Shown here in pieces: positions 19,651 through 32,300 of a DNA stretch of 64,000 nt. The number at the start of each line of letters is the position of its first letter. Position 1 is the stretch's first letter. Origin of the DNA: Multifurca ochricompacta (taxonomy: Eukaryota > Basidiomycota > Agaricomycetes > Russulales > Russulaceae); assembly GCA_022496185.1 (NCBI GenBank), contig WTXG01000189.1:1-64000 (forward strand). Reading direction: 5' to 3'. Position numbers and translations under genes: made by a program. Below the pieces are notes generated by a model, which was given only the letters and a program-made list of their open reading frames with translations, had not been told where the DNA came from and ran no database searches.

Positions 19651-22600
19651 ATGGACAGGCCCTCTTCAATGAGACCTGGACAACTGGTTCTAACTGCTCC
19701 TTGGAACCAGGATCACCCTTTTCTAAAAATCATCTCAAATGTCTTCCATCGTCTTCCCCCCACTTTCAAGTTTGATAAACTTGATGGCTCCAACTGGCAG
19801 CAGTGGTCAGTGTCCTTCACTGCCCTGCTGAGGATCAATGGGATGAAGAGGCACATCATGGACGATGCCCCTGAATTCCTGAATCCTCCCAAGCCAGAGG
19901 ATGGAGAGAAGGATGACGAGTACGCCAAGCGCTTTGCATCATGGTCAGAGCCAATGTACCAGGAGTGGAATAGAGTGGAGGAAGTCCTCATGGGAGTTCT
20001 GGTGATGGTAACATCACCAGAAACATACTCCCAAATTGCCTCTGACAGAACTTATCCTTCTGTCAATGCCAAGTATGAGCGTTTGGAATCGCTCTATGGC
20101 TCAGTAGGTAGCATGGCCACCTACAACTTGTGGTGTTCTGTGTCCTCCTTCCGCTTGGAGGAGGGCAAGCAATTCAGACCCCAGTTGCAGTGTGTGTTGG
20201 ATGTGAGGAGTACTCTCAAGGAAAATGGGATGGAGATCTCTGATCTCCAGATGAGCTTTATTTTGCTCCAATCCCTACCTCCATCCTACTCAGCCATTGC
20301 TGGCTCTATCCTGGCGTCAGGCCCTCCTGACCGCCTTTCCCCTCAGGACCTTGTACAAAGGTTCCTAAATGAGGAAAGCCGACTAGCCGGCCCCGCAGGA
20401 AGTGGTGTTGGGGCTGCCCTTAACAAGGCAGCCCATGTCAATAAAAACAAAATTAAAAAACAAGTATCTTTCACGCCACCTCCTGCAGGTGCATCATCGT
20501 CCAATGATGTCACCTGCTTCTATTGCCAGAAGCCAAGCCACAAGGCTAATGAATGTTGGCAAAGGAAACAGGACAGAGCCAATGCTGATAAAGGCAACAA
20601 GGGCAACAAGAGGAAGGGGCAAGGCCCCAGTGTACATAATAACTCCACACAAGTAGCTACTGTAATTAATGGTAGTGGCAGAATACAGGAGGTGCATGAG
20701 ACACCTCGCATTTCACTTTATATGATGACCGAGCACACACAAGTCAATGATGGCAGCAATCCTTGGATGATGGACAGTGGAGCCACCACCCATTTTACAC
20801 CATACTTAGAAGATTTTTCTGAGTACTTCCCACGCAAGGGACACTCGGTGACAATTGGTGATGGCTCAGTAGTCCAAGTCGAAGGAACAGGCAAAGTTAT
20901 ACTCAAAACTCGAAACAACTACGAGTTAGAGTTAAATAACGTCTTCTATATGCCTGGTAGTGAAAGAATACTATTGACAAGCTGCATCACAGACAAAGGT
21001 GGCTCAGTGGAATTTTCTCCATCTGAGGTCAAGATAAAGTATAATAATGCAATTATAGCAGAAGGTGTCAAGGCTATGGGACTCTATTGGGTCTTTGGGA
21101 AAACAATGCAGAATCTAAATACTGCTTCCCACAAATCTGCATCAAGTAGCCTTGATACCTGGCATTTGCGCATGGGCCATATGTCTAAAGAGGCCCTCAA
21201 AAGACATGCTCCTAAGGCTGTAAAGGGTCTTAGCATTGATAATAGCCAAGTGGAAGACAAGCCGTGTTATGGCTGTGAAATGGGAAAATCACACTGTCTT
21301 CCATTCCCTCCCTCTCAAAAGAGAGCTTCAGCACCCTTGGAAGTCATTCATAGTGTGTGACGCTTTCTGTCGATGTAACGGGTTGTGACGCGCGTGTGAC
21401 GGTTTGTGACGATTTTTCGACCCGCGCGCGTTCGACTTCTGTTTCAACGTTTCGACTTTTCACTCCGAGTCATGTGACTGGAGTTGATGATCTTTGTTTT
21501 ATCTGATTTCCGGACTTTTTGGACTGACTTGGATTGACACTCATTCGCTTTTGGAGTGGGTGCAACACCACTACCTTTTCCTATCTCAATCTCCAATGGA
21601 GATTCACTTGGCTATTTACTATACTGAACATTCCACTTTACTGTAATTACAAAGACACTAAAGTACTTGTATTTAAGGAGACAAACTAGTAGAGACAGAC
21701 TCTAAGTCTGTTCTCTTGTATCTAATACAGGTTTACTGTTCTTCCTCAGAATCCCTCTTGAACTTCCTAAGCTGCAACTTAGGAAGCCTTCACCCCAGAT
21801 CTTCAGCAGGGCCTATTGCCACTGCCTCGACTTGCTTCTTGCACGCGCCCCTCCTATTTTGTGTGGGCCTTGAACCTTGAACGCGGCCCTTGTGGTTTGC
21901 CTTGACACCTTGACATTGACGCGTGCCCTCTTGTATCTTGTGGGCCTTTGAACCTTGACCGTAGCTTGCTGTAGCTTGCCTTGGAACCTTGAATCAGTTT
22001 GCCTTTGACAGCTTGACCTTGGAGCTTGCATGCGTCTTGCATCTTGAGGACCTCAGACCAGAACGACCCTTGACACAGCAGAGACCTGGCTGTGACATAG
22101 TGACCTAGTTGGTCCTCTACAATGTACTTCAATACAAGGGAACCTATACTTCGCCACTTTCATAGACGACTTTAGCAGAACTGCCCTAGTTGTTGCTATT
22201 AAAGCTAAAAGTGATTTTACCTTGACATTCTGTAATGTTAAGGCATTCTTGGAAAATAAAACAGACAAGAAAATAAAGACCTTACACACAGACCGAGGTG
22301 GCGAATTTGTTAATAGGGAGCTGAAGTCTATACTTGAGCAGGCTGGCATAGAGCATAAATTGACAATGCCATACTCCCCACAACAGAACGGAAGGGCTGA
22401 AAGGTTCAACAGAACCATCATGGAAAAGGCTACCAGTATGCTGCATCATGCTGGTCTTTCCCTTGGTTTCTGGGAATGTGCAGTGCGAACAGCCTGTCAC
22501 ATATACAATAGAACACCTATCCATTCAAATAAGTGGAGGACACCGCTTGAACTTCTGGATGGGGACATTCCAGATGTTTCTTACTTTAAAATATTTGGCT

Positions 22601-24842
22601 GCTTAGCCTACTACACTGTCCCAGAGGACAAAAGACGTAAACTGGATCAGAAAGCCAGAGAAACAGTCTTTGTTGGGTATGCACCCCACTCTAAAGGATA
22701 TCTTCTTTGGGACATGCATACTCGATCCTTCGTATTGTCAAGAGATGTGACATTTGATGAAGGGTCCTTCCCATCCAACCTTGCCAAGGACAGCAAGGGA
22801 AAACAGAAGGAAAAAGTTACGCCTTTTGTTCTAGAAGTTGAGAGGCCTGTCCAGCCTCAACCAGCAATAGCCACAGTTCCTCAGGCTCCTGAAGACAAGG
22901 ACGCTGAGGTTGAGGAACAGGAGGTAGTGGAACCTCCTCAATTAAATCCTGAGCCTACCACACCCAAAAGAGAAGACACACATGATGTCACTATCTATCA
23001 GACACCTCCATCCCAAGTCATGGAACCATCAGAACTCCCCGAAAGAACCCGTGCCAAGAGACAATCTAAGAAAAAGATTGTTGGCAAAATTTCCCAACCA
23101 GTATTTACTAGGGAAAGTCCATGCTCTCAACAACGTGACAAGGCTGTGCAGGAAGATTTAGATCTTGATACTGCCTGTCCTAAATGTTCACGTTGTATGA
23201 ATCCTCGATTTTATAATGAGGATAATGTTGAGTTCGTGCAGGGTTCGTCCAGGCTTGGGCACATGGAGTTGCTAAATGCCGCAGGTGTCTCTTATAGAGA
23301 CCCCCTGACTTTTCAGGAGGCAATGCAGTCTGATAACGCCAGTGAATGGTTTGAGGCATGTAAATATGAAATTGATGCCTTAGATAAACTAGATGTGTGG
23401 CGCCTTGAGGATCTTCCAAAAGGAAGAAAGGCTGTCAAGTCAAAATGGGTTTTTAAGCTGAAACCAGATGGATGGTTTCGTGCTAGGCTTGTGGCAAAAG
23501 GTTTCACCCAAGTAGAAGGGGTGGACTTCGACGAAACATTCTCTCCAGTCGCCAGATTTGAATCTCTTAGATTATTACTAGCACTAGCTACGCTAGAGGA
23601 TTGGGAAATCCACCAGATGGATGTCAAATCGGCATTCCTACATGGCAATCTGGATGAAGAGATTTATATGGAGCAACCAGTTGGTTTCGTCGTTGCTGGT
23701 CAAGAGTCCAAAGTTTGTAGGTTACAAAAAGCATTATATGGCCTCAAACAAGCTTCCCGAGCATGGAATCTACAATTCCATGCAGTTCTCAATGAACTGG
23801 GCTTTATTCGGACGTACTCTGATGCAGGAGTATATGTGTTTCACCATAAGGAGGGGATGATTCACTCTATGTCATTCTCTATGTAGATGACATTACTATA
23901 CTTGGATCTTCCAATGATAAGATAACATGGCTGAAGTCATCACTATCTAATCGATATGAGATGACTGACTTGGGAGAAATCCAGTCATACTTTGGAGTTA
24001 ACATCACCAGGGATCATCCTAACAAGACACTGGAGATTGACCAAGCAGCCTACGTTTTATCTATTATTGAGAAGTTTGGGATGAGGGATTCCAACCGAGT
24101 ATATACTCCTCTTCCCTCTGGCGCTGATGTACATCTGGTCAAGTTTGATGGCCAGGCATCTACTTCTGAGATAAAGAAGTACCAACAGTTGATGGGGTCT
24201 CTGCTATGGGTGCAGATTGGAAGCAGACCCGATATCAGTTTTGCTGTGGCATGCCTTAGTCAATATGCTTCCAACCCTTCTCAGAATCATATGCGACTTG
24301 CAAAATATGTCTTAAAGTATCTTAATAGTACAAAAGACTGCAAGTTACAGTATTCTGGAGGGAATGGGGAGAGTGGCCTTCATGGCTTTGCAGATTCCTC
24401 ATGGGGAGATCAAGAGGACTGCCACTCTACCTCAGGCTACGTGTTTTTCTTGGCGAATGGTGCCATTTCTTGGTGCTCCAGAAAGCAGAAAACAGTAGCA
24501 CAGTCCACCACTGAAGCCAAATATATGAGCCTCTCTGAGGCTGCAAATCAGGCAGCGTGGTACAGGACTTTTATGGAGGAATTAGGATATGAGGTATCCT
24601 CTCCTATATTACTCCATTGTGACAACAAGGGTGCCGTAGATTTGGCATTAAACCCAGTCACAGGAAGGCGGTCAAAGCATATACCCATCAAATACCATGC
24701 CATTAGGGAGTACATAGAATCACACACAATTGAGTTAGTGTGAACCCCTACAGGTGAGATGCTGGCAGATGGCTTCACTAAGTCTCTACCAAGAGCATCA
24801 TTTGAAACCATGGTAAATGGACTTGGGCTTATGCTGGAATGA
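19651..24842 (+). pseudogene. Copia-1 gag-pol polyprotein, split and mutated
   Basis: One gag-pol frame from ATG 19651. Order: gag (DGSNWQQWSVSFTALLRING), zinc knuckle CFYCQKPSHKANEC near 20515, protease MMDSGATTHF near 20770, pre-integrase (WHLRMGHMSKEAL, CYGCEMGK), integrase, RT (QMDVKSAFLHG, LYGLKQASRAW) and RNase H (GFADSSWGDQ, STTEAKYMSL). Three lesions are visible. The solo LTR at 21356-22097 falls in the first integrase Asp region (IHSDLVGPL split after IHS). A 1-nt loss in a G run near 23856 breaks the frame just before the YVDD box. A TGA at 24740-24742 replaces the CGA found in Copia-2. Outside these, frames are open, and identity to Copia-2 is high. Confidence 0.93.
21356..22097 (+). 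mobile_element. Solo LTR of Gypsy-A family, TSD TAGTG
   Basis: 742 bp, TGTGACGC to CTGTGACA, flanked by TAGTG at 21351-21355 and 22098-22102. Its inverted counterparts are the LTRs of Gypsy-A (28127-28876 and 34551-35301). TATTTAAG near 21672 is followed 25 nt later by TAAGTCTGTTCT, the Gypsy-A self-primer. Excising it and one TAGTG restores the Copia-1 reading frame exactly, so it entered a coding sequence and was later reduced to one LTR by recombination. Confidence 0.95.
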
Positions 24843-25128
24843 GAGAGCTGGGATTTGGAGACTTTGTATACCATTGTCACTTTCCCACCATGCCATATGA
24901 GCATGTTCTTGACCTTGAGAGTGATGCAAGTGGTGTGTACGAAGTAGATATGCCAAGCGTTCAGCTTGCATAAGCGAATCTACAACTCGTATGCAAAACT
25001 TACAAACCCGCACTTGAGAGTTAGAGAAGTTGGATCTCTGGCTGGCAATATGCTCATTCAATTGTGATGGCAGTGTGCTCATCCAACTCATTTCCCATCC
25101 ATGACCAGATGCCTTCAGCATGGAGGGA

Positions 25129-25630
25129 TGTTGAACACAGAAGATGTTCGGTGATGCTTCAGGCATCAGGTGATTAGATTAGCTACTTTGTAGATTAGAT
25201 TAGATACCGGAGTTTTGGACTATTTACATTATCATTATTACTTTTGTTCTCACATTCCGCAGTAGCTGACTGATACACCATGTAGCATGTGATTTCTGTA
25301 TTGGCCAATGGCCTTTGTCCCTCATGTTTATTGTTTGGACTTTGTCCGGCACTTGTGGACTTATTCCCAGTGCGCACAGACTATCCCTTGGGGTATATAA
25401 GGGTGTCTGTTTCGTCTTCTACACTTCAGAGTTCTTCTAACATCTGAAGTGTAAGTTCCTTTCATACTATCTACTTTACTATTAGACTGACGTTCTTTAC
25501 ATAGAACTTTCTTTGTCTAGGTCAGTAGTATAGTTAATAGAGTTCTTCTAACATCTGAAGTAACTTTCTTTGTCTAGCTTAACCCGCTAACATCCACAGT
25601 CAGTATGCTGTGCCTCATGCCTGTTTAACA
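25129..25630 (+). repeat. Copia-1 3' LTR
   Basis: 502 bp, preceded by the purine-rich CATGGAGGGA tract and followed by GAAGA at 25631-25635. Carries the same TATA box and hairpin as the 5' copy. Confidence 0.95.
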
Positions 25631-25635
25631 GAAGA

Positions 25636-26059
25636 AACTCTATTATACTATACTACACACCTAGAAAGACAAGTTCTATATACAGAGTTAGTCTAAGGTA
25701 GTGAAGATAGTAGAGAGGATGACTTACACTTCAGAGGTAGAAGAAACTCTGAAGTGTAAGAGACGAAACAGACACCCTTATATACTATCCAAGGGATGGT
25801 CTGTGCACTGGGAATAAGTCCACTAGTGCCAGACAAAGTCCAAACAATAACAAGAGGGATAAAGGCCATTGGCCAGTAAGGAATCACATGCTTGTACATC
25901 ATTACTAAGGTACATCAGTCAGCTACTGTGGAATGTGAGAAAGAAAGTAATAATGATATGGTAAATAGTCCGAAACTCCGATATCTAATCTAGTCCACAA
26001 AGTAGCTAATCTAATCTCCTGATGCCTGAAGCATCACCGAACACGTCCTGTGTTCAACA
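25636..26059 (-). mobile_element. Copia-3 3' LTR, right piece
   Basis: Continues the LTR piece at 14244-14327. Together they give about 508 bp, close to the other Copia LTRs. Minus-strand sequence starts TGTTGAACACAGGACG at 26059. The hairpin at 25723-25760 is a perfect 14-bp stem. The LTR was split by Copia-1. Confidence 0.9.
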
Positions 26060-27585
26060 TCCCTCCATGCTGAAGGCATCTGGTCATAAGTGGAAATGAG
26101 TTAAATGAGCACACTGCCAGCTCAAATTGAACGAGCATATCACCAGCCAGAGATCCAACTTCTCTAACTCTCTAGTGTGAGAAGGTCATGGTGTTCAGAG
26201 GCATATCACGGTGATTCGCTTATGCAAACTGAAACCATACACACTTCTTGCATCACTCTCGAAGTCGAGAATTCTGCTCATGGTGGGAAAGTGAGACTGG
26301 TATACAAAGTCTCCAAATTCCAGCTCTCTCATTCCAGCATAAGTCCAAGCTCATTGACCATGGTTTCAAACGATGCTCTTGGTAGAGACTTAGTGAAGCC
26401 ATCTGCCAGCATCTCACCTGTAGGGGTTCGCACTAAGTCAATTATGTGCGATTCTATATATCCCTAATGGCATGGTACTTGATGGGTATATGCTTTGACC
26501 GCCTTCCTGTGACAGGGTTTAATGCTAAATCCACAGCGCCCTTGTTGTCACAGTGGAGTAGTATAGGGGAGGATACCTCATACCCTAATTCCTCCATAAA
26601 AGTCCTATACCACGCTGCCTGATTTGCAGCCTCAGAGAGGCTCATATATTTGGCTTCAGTGGTGGACTGTGCTACTGTTTTCTGCTTTCTGGAACACCAT
26701 GATATGGCACCATTTGCCAAGAAAAACATGTAGCCTGAGGTTGAGTGGCAATCCTCTTGATCTCCCCATGAGGAATCTGCAAAGCCATGAAGACCACTCT
26801 CCCCATTCCCTCCAGAATACTGCAACTTGCAGTCCTTTGTACTATTTAGATATTTTAGGACATATTTGCAAGTCGCATATGATCTTGGGAGGGGTTGGAA
26901 GCGTATTGGCTAAGGCGTGCCACAGCAAAACTGATATTGGGTCTGCTTCCAATCTGCACCCATAGCAGTGACCCCATCAATTGTTGGTACTTCTTTATTT
27001 CAGAAGTAGATGCCTGGCCATCAAACTTGACCAGATGTACATCAGCGCCAGAGGGAAGAGGAGTATATACTCGGTTGGAATCCCTCATCCCAAACTTCTC
27101 AATAATAGATAAACGTAGGCTGCTTGGTCGATTTCCAGTGTCTTATTAGGATGGTCCCTGGTGATGTTAACTCCAAGGTAGGACTGGATTTCTCCCAAGT
27201 CAGTCATTTCATATCAATTAGATAGAGATGACTTCAGCCACGTTATCTTATCATTGGAAGATCCAAGTATAGTGATGTCATCTACATAAAGAATGACATA
27301 AAGTGAATCATCCCCCTCCTTTTGATGAAACACGTATACTCCTGCATCAGAGTACGTCTGAGTAAAGCCCAGTTCATTAAGAACTGCATGGAATTGTAGA
27401 TTCCATGCTCAGGATGCTTGTTTGAGGCCATATAATGCTTTTTGTAACCTACAAACTTTGGACTCTTGACCAGCAATGACGAAACCAACTGGTTGCTCCA
27501 TATATATCTCTTCATCCAGATCACCATGTAGGAATGCCGATTTGACATCCATTTGGTGGATTTCCCAATCCTCTAGCGTAGCTAG
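26060..27585 (-). pseudogene. Copia-3 pol, RT to RNase H remnant
   Basis: Minus-strand coding remnant for the C-terminal half of a Copia pol, close to Copia-1. Visible parts are YGLKQAS and YVDDITILGSS near 27260-27420, VYTPLPSGADVHLVKF near 27040, and an RNase H block (GFADSSWGDQEDCHSTSGY, STTEAKYMSLSEAANQ, CDNKGAVDLALNPVTGRR) at 26825-26454. Frameshifts near 27100 and 26860 and stops near 26457 and 27410 break it. At 27585 the RT homology ends abruptly (after the complement of CTAGCTACGCTAGAGG), exactly where the Gypsy-G LTR begins. The rest of Copia-3 should lie to the right of the window. Confidence 0.88.
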
Positions 27586-28126
27586 TGTACGATCACAAGA
27601 CTGTATGAGTTCGTTGCGGAGAAAGGTTCCGTGAGAAAAGAGAGGGAGAGGGAAGTGTCTAGTTGTCGGTGGTAACTGATGGATGCTGGACTCGCCGAAG
27701 GTGCTGATGCATCGAAATGTCTAGTGCGCTGAATATGCCGATATGTCAAGATGTCAAAGACTTAGCTGGCTTCGCTGCTGCTGGTTCTGTTGAATTTTGT
27801 GCTTGTCGTCGTCGAGATAGCTGCTTAGCACTCAAGAAAAAGAAGGAGAGAAAATGACCGTTGATTGTGCTTCTGCTGGGTGGTCCTACTACAAGCAAGT
27901 ATGTACCTTTAAATACCTGTAGAGAGACCTAATAGAAAAGCGGTTATGAAGTAGAATTAAAGAAGAAAGAAGTTAAGGCGGTGAGAGGTGAGATGAAAGA
28001 TAGCAATAAAGACGAAACCAGATGAAACCAGAAGAAAACGAATGAACAGGCAGGTGGCCTGGAGCGTAAACAGTCTAAAAGAATGCTAAGTAAAGCTTTC
28101 GTGCTATGCAACGATCACATTTGTAC
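27586..28126 (-). repeat. Gypsy-G 3' LTR, left piece
   Basis: Begins TGTACGATCACAAGAC on the plus strand and continues after Gypsy-A at 35307-35500, about 735 bp in all. The first 157 bases align with 49560-49716 of the 5' LTR. The nine or so differences are transitions at CpG or former CpG positions. The last five bases (TGTAC, 28122-28126) are the Gypsy-A target duplication. Confidence 0.88.
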
Positions 28127-28876
28127 TGTCACAGCCAGGTCTCTGCTGTGTCAAGGGTCGTTCTGGTCTGAGGTCCTCAAGATGCAAGACGCATGCAAGC
28201 TCCAAGGTCAAGCTGTCAAAGGCAAACTGATTCAAGGTTCCAAGGCAAGCTACAGCAAGCTACAGTCAAGGTTCAAAGGCCCACAAGATACAAGAGGGCA
28301 TGTGTCAATGTCAAGGTGTCAAGGCAAACCACAAGGGCCGTGTTCAAGGTTCAAGGCCCACACAAAATAGGAGGGGCGCGTGCAAGAAGCAAGTCAAGGC
28401 AGTGGCAATAGGCCCTGCTGAAGATCTGGGGTGAAGGCTTCCTAAGTTGCAGCTTGGGAAGTTCAAGAGGATTCTGATAAAGACAAGTTGACCTGTATTA
28501 GATACAAGAGAACAGACTTAAGGTCTGTCTCTCCAAGATGTCCTGCTTAAATACATGTACTGTAGTGTCTTGTAAGTAAAGTAGAAGATTCAATATAGTA
28601 AAGTAAATGTCCATGTGAATCTCCAGTGGAGATTGAGACAGGAAATGTAAGTGGTGTTGCACCCACTCCAGAAGCGAATGAGTGTCAATCCCAGTCAGCC
28701 TAAGAAGTCCGAAAATCAGATAAAGAAAGATCATCAGCTCCAGTCACATGACTCAGAGCGAGAAGTCGAAACGTTGAAACAAAAGTTGAACGCGCGCGGC
28801 TTGAAAAACCATCACAAAACGTCACACGCACATCACACACGCGTTGCAAGCTGTCACATCGACAATAAGTGTCACA
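28127..28876 (-). repeat. Gypsy-A 3' LTR
   Basis: 750 bp. Plus strand begins TGTCACAGCCAGG and ends AAGTGTCACA. The outer 90 bp at the right are rich in gtcacacgc and cgtcaca motifs. Differences from the 5' LTR are mostly C/T or G/A at CpG. Confidence 0.93.
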
Positions 28877-29319
28877 TCACCCCCATTGTATGGTCGAGCT
28901 TGCCCCTAAGCTCAGTTGATTAGAGTCACGCCAGTGATACGCAGAGGAAGGTGGAGATCTTCGTGTCGTCAATGGCGTCGAGAGCGTTCGATCTTGTCTG
29001 ATTGGAGTGTTGCGTGAAGTTCTGATTGGTGCGTGTGATGTTAGATAAGATGTAAATTGCGTTTGAACATCGCGGCCAGTCCGGTCCGCCTGCCGTCGTC
29101 AATGCGCGAGTTCTTCTTGGTAGATTAGATCTGAGTTGTCTGGTAGCATAATGATTATGTGAGATCTCTGTCTAGATTGCATGATCGCAAAAGTCATCTA
29201 AAGATAAGCCCATTAGAGATGTGAACCTTGATCTGTCTTGACAAAGTGTTCGCTGGAAGCAGAAGTCGTTAAGGAAAATAGTGAAAATGGGCCTTTAATT
29301 GTCAGAATTTACCCCCCCT
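28877..29319 (-). other. Gypsy-A 3' untranslated region
   Basis: About 440 bp between the polyprotein stop and the 3' LTR. No frame or repeat recognised. The minus strand has a purine tract just before the LTR (ATGGGGGTGA) that could prime plus-strand synthesis, and another ggtaaattctg/GGGGGG stretch near 29310. Confidence 0.55.
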
Positions 29320-32300
29320 CTAAGACTGGTGCCGACCCTGGCGCCTAGATAGTGAATCGTAGTAGGCGTGGATGAGATCTGGGGCATGACAATCCTCCTC
29401 ATCAACCCAAGAGTTATCACTGGCTGGATAACCTTTCCAGCTGACTAAGTACTGGACTTTCTTTGCGCGTCCATAAGTGCGATGATTTAAGATCGCATCC
29501 ACTTCATATTCTTCTTCCTGGTTGATAAGATCGGGAGGGGGCCTTGCGTAATTAGGGCCATGAGCGTCAGTTTCCAGGTAAGGCGATAAAAGATCAATGT
29601 GGAATACATTGTGAATCTTCATGTGGTCCGGCAGAGCTAAGCGATAGGCAACAGGGGAAATACAAGCCGAGATAGTAAATGGCCCATAGCAACGAGGGGC
29701 CAGTTTAGACGAGGGGAAATGTGTCTTCAGGTGCTTTCCTTCAAGCCAGACCTGCGCGCCAATCTTGAATTGTGGTCAGGCCGATAGATCCGTGGTCGTT
29801 CGGAGTGCGTGTTCTGCGCGAGATCGAGCATCGTGTAGATTGTGCATACGCTCATCAACCTGTGGAACGTTAGTATCACTAGCTTCGGCCTTCCAGTCAA
29901 ACTGCATGCCGTGGATCAGTGCATGCGGAGAGAGTTTCATTTTATCATGTGGCCAGGAATTGTGGACATATTCTGCAAGTGGTAGGTACTCGGGCCATCG
30001 GTGTTGATCCTCGCTTATCCAGAGTCGTAAGTACTGTTCGAGCCAAAGGTTCATGCATTCACTAGATCCATCTGTCCGAGGGTGAAACGCTGTTGATAAA
30101 TTCTGTTGAACTTGAAGGACTTTTGCTAGTGCATGCGAGAAATGCGATGTAAACTGCGGATCTCGATCGGAGATAATGCGTCGCGGGACTCCAAAGAACG
30201 GGAGGAGATGGCGATAGTAGAGCGTGGCAACACCCTCACCTGTGATATCCTTAGAACAAGGTATGAATTTGGCTGCCTTAGAACATCCCTGATCTACGAT
30301 CGTGAGTACTGCGTCATACTTCCCAGCCGGCAGGAGATCTGTGATGAGATCCATAGCAATATATTGAAACGGGCCGTCAGTTGCCGGTACATCTAATGGA
30401 AAGATTGGCGCCTTCTTCGTGAGTTTCGGCTTATTCTCCTGACATTTGGCACATCCCCGGACATATTCTCGTACAAATTCCTTCAGGTCTCCTCCTTCAA
30501 ACTCGCATTGTACTCCGCGTGTGGTCTTGTCGATTCCGGGGTGTCCTGCTAACACATGATTGTGATATCATTGTAGAATCTCGCGTTGTTCTGGAAGGGT
30601 ACTGGGGAAGGGATGTTTCACTGACTGCATCATCTTAACAAATAAATCTGCTGGTAGGACTGTGACTTCGTCGTTATCGTTCTTGCCTTGATCCGCATCT
30701 GGCCGTCGTGAGAGCATATCGGCAATGGTATGAAGCTTTCCTGGGATGTGCTCTAATGTAAAGTCAAAGTCTGCGAGCTCCTGGAGCCATCTAGCCTGTC
30801 GTCGATTGAGTTTCTGGGGTTCCTTAAAGTACTGAAGATTGTTATGATCGGTGCACACTTGGACCTTGTGCTTGGCGCCTAGGAGATATTGACGCCATGA
30901 TCTAAACGCAACAATGATCGTGAATAGCTCTCGATCGTAGATGTCCCAATTACGTTGCGTTGCATCTAAGGTTTTTGACAGGTAAGCGATCAGATGTAGT
31001 TGTCCCTCGGGATCCTTTTGGCTGAGAGTTGCCCCGAGAGCATAGCCTGAAGCATCCGCATCTACAATGAAGGGCTCTTCGAAGTCCGGTTGCATTAACA
31101 TGGGTTGGGAGGTTACGCGCTGTTTGAGGATGTCAAATGCTTTCTGTTCTGTTTCCGTCCATCTCCAGGGGTTCTTGACACTAGTAAGCGCATTCAACGG
31201 AGCTGCAATCTTACTGAATCCTTGGATGAACCATCGATAGAATTGGCAGAATCCGAGGAACGAGTGCACTTCTTTTACGGTTGTGGGTGTTTTCCAGGCT
31301 GCAACGCCTTCTACCTTAACTGGATCCATGTGTACCTGATTTGCTTCTAAAATGAGCCCCAGGTACTCTATGCGCGTTTGCTCAAAGGCGCATTTCCCTG
31401 GCTTAAGATAAAGATCCAATTTGCTGAGTTTATCTAGGATGCGATGGACTTTGGACTGATGATCTCGGAGGTTATGATCGGTGTGGATTAAAATGTCATC
31501 CATGTAGACAGTGAACCAGGCTTTCCCAGCTTCGTCTCATTTGTTAAGTTCCTCTCTGAATTCCACATTCATCATGGTCTGGAATGTTGCCGGAGAGTTT
31601 GTAAGTCCAAAGAACATAACGTTAGGTTCATACAGGCCGTGATTAGTCTTGAAAGCTGCCTTCCATCTATCCTCAGGGACTATTTGGATGTTGTTATACC
31701 CCCAGTGGACATCCATCTTTGTGAATAAAGTGCTGCCGCGGACGCGGTCAATAAGCTCGGGATCAATGGTAATGGATAAGTGTTTCGGATCGTCCACTGA
31801 TTTAATTTGCAATAGTCCTGGACCAGTCTGAGTTTCCCATCCTTCTTCTTGATGAAGAAGAAGGGCGATGCATATGGCGATTTTGACTCTTTAATATACC
31901 CCTTCTGTAGGTGCTCCTCTAGGAATTTGTTTAACGCGTCCTGTTCTCCTGGTCCCAGTGGGTAGATCTTACAATCTAGCGTCGACGGTGCATCTGGCTT
32001 TAATTCAATTCGGTGATCCCAAGGCCAGGCCTCAGGGAATCGCTGTGCTTCCTGGTCGCTGAACACCTTCTGATGTCGATGGTACTCCTTCAGCATGATC
32101 TGATCCCAAGAGTGCTCAAGATTATCTTTTGCTTTGATCGCTAATTCCTGAGTGATGTTCAATCTTCTAATGTGTGCTCCTGGTATGCTGAGTTGGATCG
32201 ATTGCATCAAACGCCCTTGTGTCCAGTTTATAAGTGGGTTACTAGCAGCGAAGCAGGGATAGCCTAAGATCATTTGGTCTGTTCCGATTGACGCAACGTA

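Larger units (their letters stand above)
14328..25630 (+). mobile_element. Copia-1, full-length Ty1/Copia retrotransposon carrying two insertions
   Basis: Bounded by 502-bp LTRs that appear almost identical (I noticed one difference, CpG type, near 14350) and by GAAGA duplications at 14323-14327 and 25631-25635. It sits in the 3' LTR of the oppositely oriented Copia-3. Inside are N1 (15344-19313, TSD TAGAG), which split the untranslated leader, and a solo LTR (21356-22097, TSD TAGTG), which split the integrase. Removing these and one copy of each duplication leaves about 6.6 kb. Near-identical LTRs imply recent insertion, but the polyprotein is already dead. Confidence 0.95.

Noticed and set aside
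21813..22132. Small frames (72-92 codons) seen three times, at 21813-22132, 28083-28411 and 34606-34835
   Set aside because: They recur only because they lie within copies of the Gypsy-A LTR. They are antisense or sense LTR sequence, not a gene family.
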